This document shows positions 34,684-46,471 of a stretch of 64,000 nucleotides of DNA, piece by piece. The position numbers and the translations under genes were made by a program. The stretch spans positions 62,001 to 126,000 of the forward strand of contig SAXG01000046.1 of NCBI GenBank assembly GCA_012932865.1, read 5' to 3'. The first letter of the stretch is position 1, and each line of letters starts with the position of its first letter. The notes under the pieces were generated by a model, which was not told the DNA's origin, ran no database searches, and was given only the letters and a program-made list of their open reading frames with translations. The DNA is from Amylostereum areolatum. Taxonomy: Eukaryota > Basidiomycota > Agaricomycetes > Russulales > Stereaceae.

Positions 34684-35555
34684 GCCGGGTGACGTGCGCG
34701 CCATACCGGTCCACCTGTAATGAATCTGTCCGTCCCTTTGCACCACTTCATGCTACCCCTTCTGCCTCGCATTATATACTACCCGCATTCGCGTTCGCAT
34801 TCCATCTACATTATCACGCACATCACGCTGCATACCTGCCTATCCGGCCCATCCATCCATCGGTTCCATACCTCGCATCTACCTCGCATTTCTACCCCGC
34901 GCCACCATTCGTCCTGTCCGGTTGTGCATACGTTTTCGCGTTTTCGCTTTGGAGTTCTGCGGGGTTAGAGTGGCCTAGAGTCTCCTGACGCCCCCAGGAT
35001 GGCTGTCTTTTTGTATATCTGGGTTTTCTTTTCTCTGGAGTGGGTTGGGGGCACTACATACGTTACTCGATGGGGTCGCATACGATTGCTCGTGTGGGGT
35101 CGTTGCATACACATACTATGAATAATGCACACAGCTATCGAGCTCGGTCGTTCGCTAAATTACGGGGAGAAGATTGCGTTGCAGTCACAGCTGCGAAGTG
35201 CTTCTAAAATGCCTGAGAAGTATAAACATAAAACAAGGGGGGGCGAACGAGAGGATCGAATAAGGATACGGCCGATATGGGTCTACGTCTAAGAAACGAA
35301 AGGTGACCAGAAGAGGTAGTCCGAGTGATAGGAAGGAGTGGGAGGGGATAGGGTCCGATATCTAACGAGATATGTACGTATGAACAGATCAGGAGCGCGC
35401 GATGATCGTGAGGAGGACAGAGGCTGATAGAGGATGCGGAAAACGGCCCTGGATGTGGTTCCTCTAAGTACGCTCCCTCGCGTGCGTACGAGGCCCTGGA
35501 AGTTTTTACAGGGCCAGCCTTGAAGGAGATGTGGTCGGGATGTGTGACGGGGGCC
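34684..35555. other. Intergenic region between convergent genes
   Basis: 3' flanks of KRE6/SKN1 and of the hypothetical gene at 35556-36128. Long frames here are low-complexity and not called. Confidence 0.45.
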
Positions 35556-36128
35556 CTACGACCGCCCGCACATGGGGAAATAGAACCGTTCTTGCTCCTC
35601 GTCCAGCCGGTTGTAGTAGGACATCGGGGGGACGGCCAGGGAGGCCAGGGAGGGAGAACTCGGGGGGAGGATGGCGTCGATGAAGGGGTCCGTGAGCGGG
35701 GGGACGACGAGGAAGATGCTTGGGAGGGTGGAGGAGGGCTGGGACGGGGAGTAGAGGCAGCCGTCGGCGTCGGGAACGAAGGGCGGGTTGTTATCGAGGG
35801 TGGAATCTTCATCGCAGAGAAGAGCAGGGCAATAGGGTTGGGAGGTGGGGTAAAGATCCCGGGGGTGGTATGGGATGGAATAGGGGTCGTGTGCGGGGTC
35901 GTAGAGCTCGCGGGTGAGACAGGACGGCGTGTCCTTCCTATAGCGCAGGTCGGCGCACGCGACGTCGGATCCTGGAGGAAACCGACGGTCAGTGTGTTCA
36001 GGTCGGGCAAGCGAAGGACGGCGAAGGGCGCAGCGCGTACCTTTGGCGTTGGCCGACGTCCACACCTCGATGTTGATCATCCCGCCCGCGGTTCGGGAGG
36101 GCTTGCGGGACGAGATGACGATGTGCAT
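35556..36128 (-). CDS. Hypothetical protein
   Basis: Not recognised. Two exons, 36128-36041 and 35971-35556, with consensus GTACGC and CTCCAG borders, sum to 504 nt (167 residues). The protein begins MHIVISSRKPSRTAGGMINI, continues with VACADLRYRKDTPSCLTREL, has several Tyr/Pro-rich segments (YSIPYHPRDLYPTSQPY) and ends YYNRLDEEQERFYFPMCGRS. No signal peptide, membrane helix or known motif is seen. The clean splice model and intact frame argue it is real. Confidence 0.55.
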   Translation of the reverse strand: MHIVISSRKPSRTAGGMINIEVWTSANAKGTRCALRRPSLARPEHTDRRFPPGSDVACADLRYRKDTPSCLTRELYDPAHDPYSIPYHPRDLYPTSQPYCPALLCDEDSTLDNNPPFVPDADGCLYSPSQPSSTLPSIFLVVPPLTDPFIDAILPPSSPSLASLAVPPMSYYNRLDEEQERFYFPMCGRS

Positions 36129-36803
36129 CGGTCTAGAGGGTAGGCGGCCACGAAGGGCGCGGAGGGGGGGGGACACGATGGTGGAAGGGAAAGAGAGTGA
36201 GCGCAGGCTGAGGCAACCAGGGGGGCGTCGAGGAGACGGAGGGGTGGCTGTCGCTGATGCTATATTTACCACCGGGTCGAACCGCGTGTTTCGTTCCCGA
36301 ACTGGGGTTTTTTCATCACTGCAGGCCACGGCCCACGAGAGTTGAGGCGGAATGAATTGGCACCGGGAGAGCACATGCCAGGGTGTGCACTGTGACAGTG
36401 AAGACGGGCAGCGCGAATTCTGCCGTTTGGAGCTGAAGGGACGTTGACAAGGGGAAGTCGAGGGTTGCGGGTCTGCTGGCCTGCGGTCAGACCAACAACG
36501 GACTTTGGAGGCTAGCGTTGGAAAGCCAGAGGTCTCTCAGACTCGGAGCCAGCCAAGGAAAGAACGATGGGCATCCTCGCAGGCAATGGTATACTAGTTT
36601 CCAAGGCGAGCGGACAACGAGCTCGAGGTCAGGGTCAAGGCCAAGGACACGCACGCGGCCAGTTCACATTTCAGTGGGCGCCAAAAGCCAAACGCGCTGA
36701 GCAGCCGGGAGGCAAGGGCGTTTGCACGAGGAACCGTCGATGGATAAAGACACATAAAATAGGAAAATACAGTAGTATAATACACACGTCCCCCAAAAGA
36801 ACA
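36129..36803. other. Intergenic region
   Basis: 3' flank of H2B and 5' flank of the gene at 35556-36128. Nothing else recognised. Confidence 0.4.
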
Positions 36804-37418
<615 letters not shown>

Positions 37419-37763
37419 TGGAGATGAGAGTAGGTGGGTTGAGGTGGGTGAAGAGTGAGGCTGAGGAGCAGCAAGGATGTGGTCGGGGGGAGAAGAGCGT
37501 TGGAGGACAGAAAGAAAGCGCGGCTGCTCTTATAGGATTTGGGAGTGGCTGTGCTAGACGCGACTTTGTTGAAAGGCGCGTTTTTCGTTGATCGTTCTCA
37601 CGCAGGCGCGTCAAACAGTCACGTGTGTCCACATCCGTGCGAGTATATATACCGCGCGCGTGTATGTGGTTCACTCAACGCTCTCTCTTCCCCCTACCGC
37701 CATCACCGCCGCCCTCCCGCCCTTTCAACCACCCACCCCACCCCCTCTACACTCTCAAACACA
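37419..37763. promoter_or_regulatory. Bidirectional H2B-H2A promoter
   Basis: Shared 345-bp intergenic region. TATATATA at 37644-37651 serves the H2A side; CCTATAAG on the minus strand near 37529-37536 is a candidate for H2B. The H2A leader is strongly pyrimidine-rich. Confidence 0.7.
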
Positions 37764-38356
37764 ATGTCCGGCAAAGGTGGAAAAGCCAAGTCTGGTTCTG
37801 GCAAAGCCGCCTCAGGTGGTGAGGGCAAGTCCCAGTCCCGCTCAGCGAAGGCGGGTCTCCAGTTCCCCGTCGGTCGTGTCCATCGTCTCCTCAAGCGTGG
37901 CAACTACGCACAACGTGTTGGTGCCGGTGCACCAGGTGCGTCTTATCTTTTTGCGTTGGCCAGCGAGGGTTGGAAACTCATCGCATGTTCTAGTCTACCT
38001 TGCCGCCGTCCTTGAATATCTCGCCGCTGAGATTCTTGAGCTCGCCGGTAACGCTGCCCGTGATAACAAGAAGCAGCGTATCGTCCCCCGTCACCTCCAA
38101 CTTGCCATCCGTAACGACGAGGAGTGCGTCTGTTCCCGCTCGTTCCGCTGTCTCCTGTGCTCATTCTTTGTCTAGGCTGAACAAGCTCCTTGGTGACGTC
38201 GTCATCTCTCAGGGTGGCGTTGTACCGTTTATCAACCCCGAGGTATGTCTTCCGTGGTTGGCTCGCGTTTTGAACTTCTTTGGCTGACTGCTTTGTGTTC
38301 GACAGCTCCTGCCCAGCAAAACACAGAAGGGCAAGAAAGAGTCTCAGGAGGTTTAG
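37764..38356 (+). CDS. Histone H2A with C-terminal SQ motif
   Basis: Core histone of 139 residues in four exons: 37764-37935, 37994-38123, 38176-38242 and 38306-38356 (420 nt). Signatures are [60 protein letters not shown] and [16 protein letters not shown]. The tail ends KKESQEV, the SQ(E/D)-hydrophobic motif phosphorylated in the DNA damage response, so this is the fungal H2A with H2A.X function. Intact. Confidence 0.97.
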
Positions 38357-38505
38357 ATGGTGCTCGCGATGTGTTCATTTTGTCTTCTAGTGTACTATCT
38401 GTAATACTCTGTTTCTTTTATGACATCTCCTATGGGCCATGTGCACATGTATCTTTCGTAACGTGGGCCTTTGTCCTGTGCTGACTGGTTGACTTACTAC
38501 ATAAG

Positions 38506-38549
38506 TAAGATAGCGGACACTAGGAACCGGCATGGGTTATGTAAGCGGC
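38506..38549 (+). repeat. Left terminal inverted repeat
   Basis: Begins TAAGATAGCGGACAC and ends GTAAGCGGC; 41 of 44 positions match the reverse complement of 47324-47367. Confidence 0.85.
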
Positions 38550-39333
38550 TAACCCTAGGGTTTAGATCACGTGACTGGCCAAATCTGGGGAGGTCCCCGA
38601 CCCGGCCGACCCAACCTTGTTCAAGAGGGGTGTTCTGAGGCAGAGGATACATACCATGATGGTGATACTACATGAGCTTTATAAATCTACACCTTCCATA
38701 CATATGAGAACAGTAATTATCAAAACAGCTCTGCTGTATGGGCAAGGGAGCCTACTTCGGGGGCTGGGTAGTCGCCGGTCCGGTCACGTGACCTAACCCT
38801 AACCCTGGGCGCTTGGGACAAATCTCGAGGGTCGAAAATTTGAAAGTTGCATATCCGGGCTCAGAAAGCATTAAAAACATGTTTGGGACCTAGATACGGA
38901 AAAAACCTTGCAAGGTCTACTGTGCTCTCAGTTCACAATATTTTTTCGAAAGGGGCAATACATTCGGAAGATACTGCATGCATCTACATTTCGAGGACTT
39001 CGACACTGGAGCCCATGAGTTCTGAACCAGGTTCTGAACCGGTTCTGAACTCGGTTCTGAACCTGGTTCTGAACTGGGCTCAGAACTGGTTCAGACCCTC
39101 TGTGTGACACCCTGTAACGCCGATCTAAGGTATTGTTTTGCCTTGAGGCCACTCACGTCTCCGAGTTCATTATGTTCCACAACAATAAAACTGTTTGTTG
39201 AGAACTGTCGGAAGGTATAAAGGCAGTATGCCATGAGTCTTAAGTTGTCCCCCCTCCGTCCCCTCCCCCCCTCCAATTATTTATCGTCGGATCGCCGTCC
39301 AGGCCGTCCAGACTCCAGAATCCAACGACTACA
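38550..39333. repeat. Left subterminal region with nested inverted repeats and palindrome array
   Basis: Telomere-like CTAACCC units next to CACGTGAC occur at about 38550-38575 and again, inverted, at about 38773-38803, so the first 300 bp can fold on itself. From 39019 to 39097 there are six to seven degenerate GGTTCTGAACC palindromes. The opposite end of the element carries matching palindromes in mirror order. No gene. Confidence 0.65.
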
Positions 39334-41561
39334 ATGGCAACGTTCCACGCACTCAGTCAGAATCTTTCCCTTGCAGGTGGAGGTGACTTCACGTTTCACA
39401 ATGTCGAGCGCTTCGTCCGTTACGCTCGCCGACTGAAGCGTGAGATTGTCCTTCATGCCCATGGCATCAGCACAGATCACCCTCCTGTCCTTCTTCCACA
39501 CCACCTCCTCGAATTTCTTCGCAACATGCTCTCTGCACCCAATATCGAAACTGTGCTTACCTATTGGGTTTCACTGAAAGATGTTGTATGGCTGGATGGC
39601 CCCACGGAGCTGTCGCCGAAGGAGGCCGAAGACTTTCAAAAGTATGGCAGGATGGGTTCCGATACACGAGGGATGGATCTTATCAGTGCGTCCATGTCTA
39701 CTCACCATACATATCCTCATCTGATCTCATGTTTACTAGGTGATCACATCTTTTACCCCCCCGTCTACACCTGCGACAAGTGCGCTTCCCTTCTCAAACG
39801 AGGCTCACGATATCCAGTGGTGTACTACACACGTGATCGCGGTGCCCGTGCAGCATATACAACTTCTCTTCTATGTACCGGTGAGTTATATTCATGACCC
39901 TCATTTCATTCAACGCTCATCTAGCTTCTAGGTTGTAATATACGTTACCATCCGAACTACTACATCGTTGATGGCTTACGATGCTATTATGGCGGCGTAC
40001 CCGACGCGATTCACTTCGAAAAGCACGCGTTCATCGAGGGTGAGCTTTGTGAGCTGTTCACTATGTGTATGCTGTTTGCATGGTGTGTCAGATCGAGTTC
40101 TCTCTCGTTCTCTCCTTACTCATATGTTGTACAGGGTCTCTGGGCAGAACTGTGCGAAGATTTACAATGCAGCACTTTCCAAACCGAAGCATGCGCAGCC
40201 CAATGACTGGCCAAATACGTTCACATTCAGCTCCGAGCAAGCCTGGCGTGTTTTCGCGCTCAATGCCTTGTTGCGCGACCACGCTGAGCTAGGCATATGC
40301 CTCACTCTCTCCGACAAGGGACAGCATGAGCCGCGCCTGCAGGAAGCAATGGAAGCTCGGAATGTACGCATGATCGAGGTTGGTCAGCCGCACAAGATGC
40401 ACGCGTGCATGACTTGTGAGCGATTTATTCCGAGCGACACGGGTGAGGGGTATCTTGGTCTCCGTACGTCATTGCTGCCGTTAGATTTCCCACATATATT
40501 TACTGACTCTATTGTATGTTGTAGGCTCTCTCCGAGCTGTTGTTTCTGACGGGGTGTCGATTGGACATCCCTGCTGCGCTGTGCACAATTGCACCAAGCC
40601 TCTCATCAACAACCGCCACCATTTTTGTGAAGATCATGTGACGGAGTCGTCACTCTGCGCTGTCATTGCATGTAAAGAGCCTGTTCGTTCCGGCTATCGC
40701 ACATGCACCCATCCCGACCATATGGCTCTCGAAGCGTACCGCGATGCCCGTGGCAAGGCGTTCTTTCAGCTGCAGCAACGACTCAAACGCAACGGTGTCG
40801 CTCACCTTGCAGTTTCTGACATGGAGGTACTTCCCGATAATGTCGACGACGATGAAGAACTGGATGTTTCCTTGGGACTTCTGACGAGCATGGACAACTC
40901 GGACCAATCGGACAGTCCACTGAAGTCCGACACTGGTAACCGCAAGCTTCGCGCCAGGTTTGGTAGGCGTCGCACACATAACGAGCAACTCATCGTATGC
41001 TGCTGTGGAGTTATCGCCGCCCGGGCGACCATGTTCGGTGCTGAGGCGATATCGGGAGTGAAGGTGCGTCGTAGCAGCTTACCTGTCTTGTAGTGACGTT
41101 GACCCTTATCTTTGACTCAGGATTTTTACAAGTCTGTCTATCGAGCCGACCCTTTGGATACACCAGAGGTTGCGTTCTACGACTGTAACTGTCAGTTTCA
41201 GGAGCACATTCACAAGCAGAAGGATATTTTTTTCTCCAAAGCTGGAATGATACTCCCCGTAGACGTCTTCCATTTCAAGTCCAAGCACAAACAGACGGAC
41301 GAGTTTTGCCAGAAGCATTGCAATCCAGCCATGTTTCCTGAGCTGCACGACGAGAAGGGTCAGTGGATCTTCAACTCGTCCGCTGCCGAACAAGCCAATG
41401 TTTGGATTGACGGGTATCTTGCGATCGTTCGTGAAATGCTGCCTTACCGATTCGAGTTCTTCCTCGATGAAATGATCAAGCGACGGAACGAGGTTCTTAT
41501 TTCGAAACTGCGCGCTGAAGGTCAAGCACCTTATATTGTACCTTCGTATTCTACCATATAG
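39334..41561 (+). CDS. CxC5/CxC6 cysteine-cluster protein with KDZ-transposase-like C-terminus
   Basis: Probable transposase-related protein of 644 residues. Exons: 39334-39685, 39740-39880, 39932-40064, 40135-40463, 40525-41063 and 41121-41561 (1935 nt, in frame). The N-terminal third has a CxC5-like cluster (YTCDKC, LLCTGCNIRYHPNYY). The middle has a CxC6-like cluster: HPCCAVHNC, RHHFCEDH, LCAVIACKEP and TCTHPDH. The C-terminus (FHFKSKHKQTDEFCQKHCNP; then NSSAAEQANVWIDGY and FEFFLDEMIKRRN) resembles the end of KDZ transposase proteins. CxC clusters are known DNA- or chromatin-binding partners of KDZ transposases in mushrooms. The region between residues 350 and 500 is where catalytic acids should be checked. 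Intact, with no codon breaks. Confidence 0.82.
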
Positions 41562-42591
41562 GCATGTATAGCTACCTGCTGGAGAATATGAAGTGTGACT
41601 GTAACCCGCTCGTGCACCATATGGTAGCCTCTGAGTCGGAGCTCCTCCTCGCACCCGCTCACCACCGGCGCGCCTGCCCGCGCAATACGCGGACGGTAGT
41701 GGCTGGGCGTGGAGCCGGGGGAAGCCGCGGAGGACGGAGGATGTATGGATGAAAGGGCGGGGTAACGAGGGGCGAGGAACTGGCGAGGGGGGAAGGATCA
41801 GCAAGGGAATAAAAAGGGCAAGTGAAAGGGTGGAAAACACGCACGGGCACGTCGAAAGGATGTGAACACCGAGGTATGGGCAGTAACGGTCCAGCGGAAA
41901 GTCAGATAGAGCGATGTCAGGCTGAATATATAGGACACCTCACCGCGAACAAGAATTGCTCGCCTGGCACGATACGCCGTCGAGCGGGGACGTGGACTTC
42001 ATGATGTTTATCAACCAGGAGATGGAGCCACCGCAGCAAGCGACGCACCTGTGACCGTTCAGTCTCATATGTCAAATCCTCGGCATATCCTTGTGGTTGA
42101 GGCTGGACGTGCACTCGTTCGATCGTCAGGGCGGCGAGCGCAACGAGACAGTGGCAGTGAACGAGTGTTTGCGGAAGGACGAGACGACTCACGAGTCACG
42201 AGTCCGTGGCTTAGATGCCAACCAATCAGATCCAGAGTTTTGGGACACCGTGTCCCAAAGTCCCAACCGTCATGCCAGCCCCCTCGCCTGAGCGCTCAAG
42301 GTCAAGGTCAAGTCCTCTCCCGCCGCCACGCCCTCAATCAGCCGTCACGCTCTGCAGCGAACCTGCGGATGAGTCTCGCCAAGGCACTGGCGCGGTTCAT
42401 CGCGAGCTGACGACCTGCAAGCGACTGGGGGACGCACTCGGGGGGACGCGGGCGATGGGGATGCAAGCCTGGAAGTGAACCTGTCCATGGAGTGTTGAGG
42501 AGAAGGGTGCGTCCGTCTTTTTTTCCGCGGTCGAAATGTTTCGTTCACGGCTCGAAATGCTCGCATACAGGGCGCTTTCGCGCTAGCGTGC
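41562..42591. other. Gene-free stretch inside the transposon
   Basis: About 1 kb between the KDZ gene and the enolase copy. Open frames here lack coding character. Confidence 0.4.
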
Positions 42592-44006
42592 CCTCTGGAG
42601 CTCCGTGACGGCGACAAGATCACGTACGTTAGAAAGGGTACACATCCATCCATCTCCACCCTTGCGCCGCGCACATTTCACCCAGGCGTCCTCAAAGCTG
42701 TCGCGAACATCAACGACGCCATCGCGCCCACTCTCACTAGTTCCGGCCTCAAGACCACGCGGCAGGAGGAGATCGACGACTTGTTGATCAACCTCGACGG
42801 CACCCCAAACAAGGGAAAGCTCGACGCGAACACGATCCTTGGCGTCTCCATCGCCGTCGTGGATGGCGCCGCGTCGGAGAAGGGCGTCCTCTACCAGCAC
42901 CTTGCCGACCTCGCCAGCGTCAAGCCCCCCTTCGCACTTTCCTTCCCCGCATTCAATATTCTTACCGGCGGCTCCATTGACGGTGCGTGCGGTCTCCGTT
43001 GAGGTCACTTGATGGCTCGAGACGCCGAGACTGATTCCTTGTGGATGATTGTGTAGCAGTCAATGTCGGTGACGAGGGTGAGTTCACGCCCAACGTGTCC
43101 GGCGCGGAGGAGTCGCTCGAGCTCCTTTCCAAGGGGATTGAGAAGAAGGCTGGTTACGAGCGCAAAATCAAGATTTCGCTCGACGTCACGTCCTCCAAGT
43201 TCTACAAGGAGGGCAAATACGACACCGACTTTCAAGAACCCGAACTCCGACCCGACCAAGTGGATCTCGGGCAACGAGCTTGCGGACCTTTACCTCGGAT
43301 ACGTGAAGAAGTATCCCATCGTCAGCATCGAGGACCCGTTCGACCAGGACGACTGGGAGGCGTGGACACACTTCACCAAGAACAGCGGGATTCAGATCGT
43401 CGGCGACGACCTGACGGTCATCAACCCCCTCCGCATCAAGACCGCCATCGAGAAGAAGGCTTGCAACGGTCTCCTTCTCAAGGTGCGTTTGCTGTCGTCG
43501 CCACCAAGCGCTGGCTCGCCCTGCATACATCGCTCACTGCCCTTCCATCTAGGTCAACTAAGTCGGTACCGTGTCGGAATCCATCCAGGCGTGCGTTTTT
43601 CTTCCTCTTAATTGTCGCCTTATCCTTGCTGACAGTAAACCACGATATGTCCTGTGCCCAGCTCTCGCAGTCCGACGGGTGGGGCGTCAAGGTCTCCCAC
43701 CGCTCCAGCGAGACGTTCATCGCCCTTGGCGTTGGCCAGATCAAGATCGGCGCCCCCGCGCGCAGCGAGCGCATGGCCAAGTACAGCCAGCTTCTCCGTG
43801 TCGAGTGCGTCCTCCCCCTCTCTGTCTTCGCCCATAGCTCGGCTCTGATACCAACGGTGACTTCCTAGGGAGGAGCTTGGCTCTAACTCTTCGCTCGCCG
43901 ATGACAAGCGCCTATCGGGAGGCTCGCGGCGGCTCTCACCACAAAGTAGACTCGAAAGGATTACACTCTTGGGAAGCGGACAGATGTCATTACTAGGGGG
44001 GAGATG
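42592..44006 (+). pseudogene. Broken enolase copy carried by the transposon
   Basis: Clear enolase sequence ([88 protein letters not shown]), with exons split by recognisable introns. It cannot make enolase. The first roughly 60 residues are missing. The block with the catalytic HAGNKLAMQE motif is absent between GGSIDG and NVGDEG. A T-run adds one base before [10 protein letters not shown] (near 43230). The conserved KVNQIGT reads KVN-stop-VGT near 43560. Its location inside the inverted repeats and its intron traces suggest DNA-level capture of a host gene segment rather than retrocopying. Confidence 0.88.
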
Positions 44007-44080
44007 ACGGCAGAGGCCTTCTAATATTCTGTAGTAGTAAATCTATGGGCTATGTACTGAAAATCTCGAAAACTAAGAGT

Positions 44081-46471
44081 CTAAACAGTGTCATGAAATG
44101 ATTTCCACAGAGCCAGCTCTGTTGATTTTTCTGCAAGTTCCGTGTACTGGTCTCGGAGGGCCTGAGGGGACAACTTCCACCCCTTAGTATAGTAAGTACT
44201 CCACCCGGCCTTCGAAATCTTGTAGCCAGGAAAGGCGGCGGCCATCCGTTCCGTATGAGAAGGACCGTGTTTAGCGTCCTCGGGCTCCAGATCTTCGTAT
44301 CTTTGGAAGCCTTCTGCCATGAAACGAAAGTACATCAATGGCCAGCCCGATTTAGACCAAGAGGTCATCGGTTTCTTGCGAAGGGCGGCATCCGACACAG
44401 GATCGTCAAGTTTGTTGTGGACCGCCGGCGAGGGTGAGATGCTGTGAGTGGACGGCCGTGGACTCGAAGATGGCATCGGCGAAGGTGGTGGCGATGAGAA
44501 TGTCGAGGAAGAGAGGATTGGTGGGGCTGGAATGATTGGTCCTGGGGCACCGGCGGTGGTACTGGTAGCGAGTGCATAGTCATCGGTGCGCGGGCGAAGC
44601 GACCGGTCTGGGGTAGGAGAGATGATATCCATAATTTGGGAGAAGGGACGCTTACGCGAAGGGGTCTGAGGGAGTGCTACCTGCTTGATGATTGTTTCGT
44701 GACGAGACATAGATTCCGAGTCGGAGCGCGCCTCGAACGAACGATACAACAGTGTTTGACCTGTGGTAACCAGCTCCGTGGTACAGATCTCACGGACGGT
44801 CCATAGGCCCCGACGAGGATCGAACATCTCGAATAAAGAGTCTTGCTCTGCAATCCCAAGCATCTTGCGGATTGCGGGGGAGCAGTCGTCCATGCAAAAG
44901 TGGGGGAAGTATTTGCATACAACTGCGAATGATTGGGGCTCGGTGTCGTCCTAGATCATGTTGTTACTTGGGTGATCATCGAACGACGAGAAACTGCAAC
45001 ATGAACGCACCTTCCGAAAGTAGAGAAGCGTAATCGACTCCTTTCGAGCCTTTGCCCGAGCCTCGCGCTCGGCGACAATTGATGTGGACGACTGATGCTC
45101 TTCAATTGCAGCTTGACGGGCATTATAGTGCCCCTCACGTAGATAGCGTTGAATGGGGACAGGAGCGTCAGGGCCAGCGGGCGTAGCTGGCTTTGAGTTG
45201 GATAACTTGTTGGACACCGCTTTTGGCTTTGGCTTTGGCTTTGGCTTTGGCTTCGGTAGCGAGTCAACTACAGTGGTTTGTGTCGTTGACAAAGGTGCCA
45301 GTGCCGTTGTACCAGACGGACCCAAGGGGGGCAGAATTGGGATATGGGTAGAGTCGGTGACAGACCTTGTTTCGGTGGACAGTACCGAGGTCAAGTTTGG
45401 AGCCGAAGCGGTTGGAAATGGTGAGAGGGAGGGGTTCATGAGATCAGGATGACTTTCGGGGGGGATAACATGCTCGGAGAGGTGGGAAGTGACTGGATTG
45501 AATGTGGGATCTTCAACAAAAGATGGAGGGTCGCCGAAGAGATTATGCGGGCCAAAATCGAATGAAAAATTGTCAGGCCCCAAGTCGAACGGTGCCCCGG
45601 TGGACGTGGTCTCGGTGTTCTCCCAGGCGCTGAGTAGGGCAGAAAATTCGTCGTCGCTGATGTGAGCAAACGATGTGTCTTGCGGTAAAGAACCGCCGCT
45701 GGAAATAGGTAGTTTGAGATCATCGGGATATGGTGGCTCGACGGGCTCGGGAGACTGGGAGTATCCTGGAGCAGGGACAGAGTTGACGGAGATACTTGGA
45801 ATAGTGGGATCATACCAGTCATCCAAGTCGGCACCAAAGTCGGCGCCAAAGTCAGCAACCGGCGGAGGGCTACCTGCGAGTGAGTTGCCAGTGGAAGCGA
45901 GACTGGGAGACTCCGGCACTTGGATAGGAGTGGAAGTGTGGGGGGGATCAGGAGCTTGGTACGAGCCAATGCCAAGCGAGCTGCCAGATAACGGGGGGGG
46001 AGGTGGGGAGAATACGGGAGCGGGAAGTGGTGGTAAGGGTTGTGTAATGGTTGCCCGAAAACGATTTGGCTTCTTGGGAGTAAGAATTACGGAGTGTGTT
46101 CTAACACGGCAACCTTGTCGGATGCGACACTGATGAGCCTTGCAGCAATCTACGCACATCTTGAAAGTGCAGCCTTGGTGCCGCTTGCGCCTCGAAGATT
46201 TCTTCTTTCCCTTGCCCGATTGGCCAAATGCGCGTTCATCACACTGAGAACCATCGCACAAGTCCTCTAATTTGGACAACTGCGAGCGCACGAGGGGAGC
46301 TGGTGGATCAAGATGGCGATCTAGATCATCTCGCCATTTTAAAAAATGACCGCCTGAGCACTGTGACGCGATGCATAAGGAAAGGAACATGAGGATTAGA
46401 ACATACTACTATTCACGCACCATGTCAAACCATCGACCTGCATTCTCCGGATCATTTCCACCCGTTGCCAT
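44081..46471 (-). CDS. Cys-rich accessory protein of the transposon
   Basis: Predicted 756 residues in three exons: 46471-46421, 46360-45011 and 44950-44081 (2271 nt, in frame). The N-terminal 100 residues hold a basic Cys/His cluster (GCTFKMCVDCCKAHQCRIRQ) resembling a zinc-binding DNA-contact module. A long Pro/Ser/Asp-rich acidic linker follows, with a KPKPKPKPKPK tract and a helical segment (EREARAKARKESITLLYFRK). The C-terminal part (FAVVCKYFPHFCMDDCSPAI; GWPLMYFRFMAEGF) matches a pattern I associate with repeat-linked basidiomycete proteins, without a named function. It is opposite to the KDZ gene and inside the same inverted repeats, so a role in transposition or element regulation is plausible. 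Intact. Confidence 0.72.
45220..45255 (-). repeat. 6-bp microsatellite encoding Lys-Pro repeats
   Basis: TTTGGC repeated six times on the plus strand (slightly degenerate at the edge), encoding KPKPKPKPKPK in the accessory protein. Confidence 0.85.

Noticed and set aside
43230..43240. Treating the enolase frame change as another assembly insertion
   Set aside because: This copy also has a nonsense codon and two missing coding blocks, so it is a true pseudogene whatever the cause of this one break.
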